From the NCBI GenBank assembly GCA_947573465.1, contig CANPET010000012.1, positions 1 through 18,447 on the forward strand: a stretch of 18,447 nt of DNA. Direction: 5' to 3'. The stretch is from an uncultured Eubacterium sp. (GTDB lineage Bacteria; Bacillota; Clostridia; Lachnospirales; Lachnospiraceae). A model generated the notes under the pieces. That model saw only the letters and a program-made list of their open reading frames with translations. It was not told where the DNA came from and made no database searches. The stretch's first letter is position 1. Each line of letters starts with the position of its first letter. Shown one piece after another: positions 16,415 to 18,447 of this stretch. A program made the translations under genes and the position numbers.

Positions 16415-16580
16415 TTTGTTGTGTTGACATATCCTGACTTAAGTTCATTCTACTAAAAGCGCCTTCCAGGACTCTCCCGTGACATTTTGCTTTGTTCGTC
16501 CCTCATACAGTAGAGAAAGACTGTGCCGGATTCACACCGGACTTCCCTTAAACTGGCGACAGATTATTTTTCTTATCCCA
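16415..16580 (-). promoter_or_regulatory. Cobalamin riboswitch
   Basis: On the minus strand the conserved aptamer elements appear in order: AAGGGAAGTCC, then GGTGTGAATCCGGCACAG (16525-16550), the CTACTGTATGAGGGACGAA core, GTCACGGGAGAGTCCTGGAAGGCG, and the B12 box AAGTCAGGAT (16431-16440). This is the classical cobalamin (adenosylcobalamin-type) riboswitch layout. It sits between promoter and terminators, and should stop transcription of the downstream DUF4430/ECF genes when cobalamin is plentiful. The exact outer boundaries are approximate. Confidence 0.95.
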
Positions 16581-16613
16581 GACCACAACAATTTATATCA
16601 AATTGACCTAATT

Positions 16614-16642
16614 ATTGTAACTTATGTGACATTTGATGTCAA
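16614..16642 (-). promoter_or_regulatory. Promoter of the B12 operon
   Basis: TTGACA (16637-16642), 17-bp spacer, TACAAT (16614-16619) on the minus strand, between the spmA stop codon and the riboswitch. The inverted repeat TGACAT-CAA-ATGTCA covers the -35 box and the start of the spacer and could be an operator. Confidence 0.85.
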
Positions 16643-16657
16643 ATTTGTTGTTTCAAT

Positions 16658-17269
16658 CTATTCCCTGACTTTTACTTTTCTTCTGCACATTATTTTACAA
16701 AAAATTACCCCTGCCAAAGTACTAATTGTTGTCGCCAATATCGCAGGTGCTACAATGGATGCAGGACTTTGAGAATGATACTGGCTTCTATATGCAATCA
16801 TATTAACAGGAATCAGCTGCAGAGAAGATATATTTATTACTAAAAAAGTACACATTTCATTTGTCGATATGTGGCCGGGGATAACTTTCCCATTTTGAGG
16901 AATTGGATCCTTTGACAATTCCTCCATAGCCTTTAAACCTGCCGGAGTAGCTGCCCACCCCAGACCTAACAGGTTTGCAATAATATTCGTCGTAATATGT
17001 GGTCTTGCTTTATGTTCTTTTGGCATATTAGGAAATAACCATCTTACAACAGGTTCTAATCTCTTTTCTGCTTTGCTTATTAGTCCCGAATTTTCTGCTA
17101 CTTTCATAAACCCCATCCACATACTCATAATCCCCAGCATTGTAATACAAAGTTTTACTGCTTCTTCCGCTGACTCTATTGCACCATTACCCACCTGTTC
17201 TATTGTTCCTGTCGCCACACCATATATTACTCCGATAACAATCATAAACGCCCAGATATAATTAAGCAT
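16658..17269 (-). CDS. spmA: Spore maturation protein A
   Basis: A 203-residue membrane protein of the SpmA family (nucleoside-transporter/Gate-like fold). Conserved stretches include MLNYIWAFMIVIGVIYGV, the helix around WMGFMKVAENSGLI, WLFPNMPKEHKA, NIIANLLGLGWAATPAGLKAMEEL, and NEMCTFLVINISSLQLIPVNMIAYRS. In Bacillus it works with SpmB in spore-core dehydration. AGAGGAAAAT precedes the ATG, and a good promoter lies upstream. Its partner spmB is not adjacent but starts at 8626, with the B12 operon and an antiporter between. No intrinsic terminator was seen after its stop codon, so transcription could run into the B12 leader. Confidence 0.94.
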   Translation of the reverse strand: MLNYIWAFMIVIGVIYGVATGTIEQVGNGAIESAEEAVKLCITMLGIMSMWMGFMKVAENSGLISKAEKRLEPVVRWLFPNMPKEHKARPHITTNIIANLLGLGWAATPAGLKAMEELSKDPIPQNGKVIPGHISTNEMCTFLVINISSLQLIPVNMIAYRSQYHSQSPASIVAPAILATTISTLAGVIFCKIMCRRKVKVRE

Positions 17270-17301
17270 ATTTTCCTCTTTATATACTATTTCTTAACAT
17301 C

Positions 17302-17330
17302 ATATTACGTATCATTTTGTCCTATGACAA
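17302..17330 (-). promoter_or_regulatory. Candidate spmA promoter
   Basis: TTGTCA (17325-17330), 17 bp, TAATAT (17302-17307) on the minus strand. TTGTC-ATAG-GACAA forms an inverted repeat over the -35 box. The match is to a sigma-A-type promoter; a sporulation sigma factor might be expected for spmA, so the assignment is tentative. Confidence 0.5.
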
Positions 17331-17514
17331 AAATATTTTTTTATGTATTTTTTGTATGATTTTTAGTAAATATTGCTATATATTTATATAAAACTACAAT
17401 ATATACTTTACTTTTACCCATTTTTGTTCTTAACCTCATATAAAACATAAAAATATGCCTGTACTTCTTTATTTTTAAAGCAAAAGTTTGTTAATTTTTC
17501 ATCCTTCTCTTTTC
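17331..17514. other. AT-rich intergenic stretch, no gene seen
   Basis: The gene-free interval between spmA and the HPr-like gene (17270-17613) holds the two divergent promoters. The stretch between them is very AT-rich with runs of A and T. I see no open reading frame with a ribosome-binding site and no RNA motif in it. Confidence 0.5.
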
Positions 17515-17543
17515 TTGACTAAAATTTCCATTCGTTTTAATAT
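17515..17543 (+). promoter_or_regulatory. Promoter of the HPr-like gene
   Basis: TTGACT (17515-17520), 17 bp, TAATAT (17538-17543) on the plus strand, about 70 nt upstream of the GTG start. Confidence 0.75.
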
Positions 17544-17613
17544 GATACCCGAATGAAGGATGACACATATCCTATTCAAGGAGTAGCATTTTCAAATTAA
17601 GGAGGTATTTAAA

Positions 17614-17844
17614 GTGAAAACCGTTACAGTAAACTTGAATTCAATTGAAAAAGTAAAGTCCTTCGTAAAGGACATTACACGGTATGATAATGATTTTGAT
17701 TTAGTTTCCGGTCGTAACTTAATTGATGCGAAATCAATTATGGGAATTTTCGCACTAGACTTATCAAAACCATTGCAGCTTAACATTCACTCACAAAATC
17801 ATGGTGATAAAATTGCTGAGGAACTAAAAGATTATATTTGCTAA
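17614..17844 (+). CDS. HPr-like protein lacking the phosphorylated histidine
   Basis: A 76-residue small protein with a GTG start, fixed by AAGGAGG 8 nt upstream. It aligns with the PTS phosphocarrier HPr. The region around the regulatory serine is kept (AKSIMGIFALDL, Ser41 equals Ser46 of HPr), as are the YDNDFDL strand and the C-terminal helix. The active-site loop that holds His15 (GIHARPA in HPr) is replaced by NSIEKVKS, about three residues shorter, with no histidine. It therefore cannot act as a normal PEP-dependent phosphocarrier. If Ser41 is a target of HPr kinase, a regulatory role like that of Crh is possible; this is an inference. It has its own promoter and converges on rsmI. Confidence 0.85.
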   Translation: MKTVTVNLNSIEKVKSFVKDITRYDNDFDLVSGRNLIDAKSIMGIFALDLSKPLQLNIHSQNHGDKIAEELKDYIC

Positions 17845-17864
17845 CTATCAATTGAATTTATAAA

Positions 17865-17877
17865 GCGGCCAGGCCGC
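17865..17877. repeat. GC-only inverted repeat
   Basis: GCGGCC-A-GGCCGC, a perfect GC-rich inverted repeat in very AT-rich sequence, 20 bp after the HPr-like gene. No U-tract follows, so it is not a terminator by itself. It may strengthen the 3' end of the mRNA. Confidence 0.4.
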
Positions 17878-17894
17878 ACACCCCTACGAAAAAA

Positions 17895-17940
17895 GGGAAG
17901 TATATGTCAACATATGTTGTCCTATACTTCCCTCTTTTTC
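17895..17940. terminator. Bidirectional terminator between the HPr-like gene and rsmI
   Basis: GGGAAGTATA (17895-17904) pairs with TATACTTCCC (17923-17932). The inner part contains the 12-bp palindrome CAACATATGTTG. A-rich sequence precedes and CTCTTTTTCTTTT follows, so it should work for both converging genes. Confidence 0.88.
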
Positions 17941-17942
17941 TT

Positions 17943-18447
17943 TTACTCAATCAACTGATTATAAATATCCCGCTTTGATACTCCTCTGTCTTTTGCAGTC
18001 AGTTTCATCGCTTCCTTTTTGTCGTTACCCTGCTCAATATAATAGTTTACATGTTCTTTTATGGTCATCTCTTCCCACTGTTTTCGCTTTTCCTCTTCTA
18101 ACTCTTCCTCCGGCTTTCCGGCAATAACCAGCACATACTCACCCTTAGGCTCTTTCTCCTGATACAATTCTATTGCTTCTGTGATTGTAGTCTGAAACGC
18201 TTCCTCAAATCTCTTCGTAAGCTCTCTGCATATCGTTATCGGTCTGTCACCCAGAACTCTTTCCAGTTCTTTTAGAGTCTTTGTCAATCTGTGTGGTGCC
18301 TCATAAATGATAATTGTCCTTGTTTCTTTCTCGAGATTCTCCAACACCTTTGCTTTTTCCTTTTTATCCTTTGGCAGAAAAGCCTCAAAGACAAAACGTC
18401 TCGTCTTCTGCCCGGACATCGTAAGTGCCGTAACACAGGCTGCTGCC
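17943..18447 (-). CDS. rsmI: 16S rRNA 2'-O-ribose C1402 methyltransferase, 5' end outside the window
   Basis: The C-terminal part (about 168 residues) of RsmI, which methylates the ribose of cytidine 1402 in 16S rRNA using S-adenosylmethionine. Family signatures are plain: AAACVTALTMSGQKTRRFVFE, FLPKDKKEK, IIYEAPHRLTKTL and ICRELTKRFEE. A C-terminal extension (MTIKEHVNYYIEQGNDKKEAM…SKRDIYNQL) forms the small helical RsmI tail. The ATG at 18419 is internal, and the reading frame stays open to the window edge, so the true start and the tetrapyrrole-methylase N-domain lie outside. The stop codon lies next to a bidirectional terminator shared with the HPr-like gene. Confidence 0.96.
   Translation of the reverse strand, partial: AAACVTALTMSGQKTRRFVFEAFLPKDKKEKAKVLENLEKETRTIIIYEAPHRLTKTLKELERVLGDRPITICRELTKRFEEAFQTTITEAIELYQEKEPKGEYVLVIAGKPEEELEEEKRKQWEEMTIKEHVNYYIEQGNDKKEAMKLTAKDRGVSKRDIYNQLIE

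Noticed and set aside
16479..16772. 97-codon plus-strand open frame
   Set aside because: It runs antisense over the cobalamin riboswitch, the B12 operon promoter and the end of spmA, and has no recognisable protein.
1..18447. CRISPR arrays, insertion sequences, phage genes, tRNA or rRNA genes
   Set aside because: No regularly spaced repeats, transposase or integrase reading frames, or tRNA/rRNA sequences were found on either strand.

Overview
The window looks like a piece of a low-GC, spore-forming Clostridia chromosome, most likely Lachnospiraceae. The reasons are the AT-rich sequence, the T-box in front of metG, the sporulation genes spmA and spmB, an HPr-like protein beside rsmI, and surface proteins with Thr-rich stalks and Lys-rich FN3-like ends. 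This taxon is an inference from gene content and codon style; no database search was possible. Most genes are on the minus strand, and both edge genes (metG on the left, rsmI on the right) run past the window.

Left part (1-6244). metG, lacking its C-terminal end, is read leftward from a sigma-A-type promoter through a T-box leader with a very clear terminator. A zinc-ribbon membrane protein gene diverges from it, with its own promoter and a 26-bp palindrome in its 5' UTR. It converges on a three-gene minus-strand cluster, manA - HAD phosphatase - DeoR regulator, which looks like a small self-regulated hexose-phosphate unit without a visible transporter.

Middle part (6245-10213). This holds a membrane-anchored DUF885 metallopeptidase-like protein with a strong terminator, then spmB, then a CPA2-type cation/proton antiporter with its own promoter and terminator.

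Right-middle part (10244-16642). This is the most interesting region: a minus-strand operon controlled by a cobalamin riboswitch followed by two back-to-back intrinsic terminators. In order it encodes a secreted DUF4430 protein, a large exported protein joining a prenyltransferase/intrinsic-factor-like alpha/alpha barrel to a DUF4430 domain, and a dedicated ECF transporter (EcfT, a fused EcfA-A' ATPase and an S component). DUF4430 is the family of the C-terminal domain of animal transcobalamin and intrinsic factor, whose N-terminal domain is also an alpha/alpha barrel. The layout therefore reads as a Gram-positive vitamin B12 capture and import system built like intrinsic factor plus an ECF importer. 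The large protein has an internal lipoprotein-type signal, so it may be cut into two anchored proteins or made from two starts.

Right edge (16658-18447). spmA has its own promoter and is separated from its usual partner spmB by about 8 kb containing the B12 operon and the antiporter. Next come an HPr-like gene with a GTG start that lacks the catalytic histidine, a bidirectional terminator, and the C-terminal part of rsmI. In Bacillus rsmI and metS lie close together, so the whole interior may be an expanded rsmI-metG interval.
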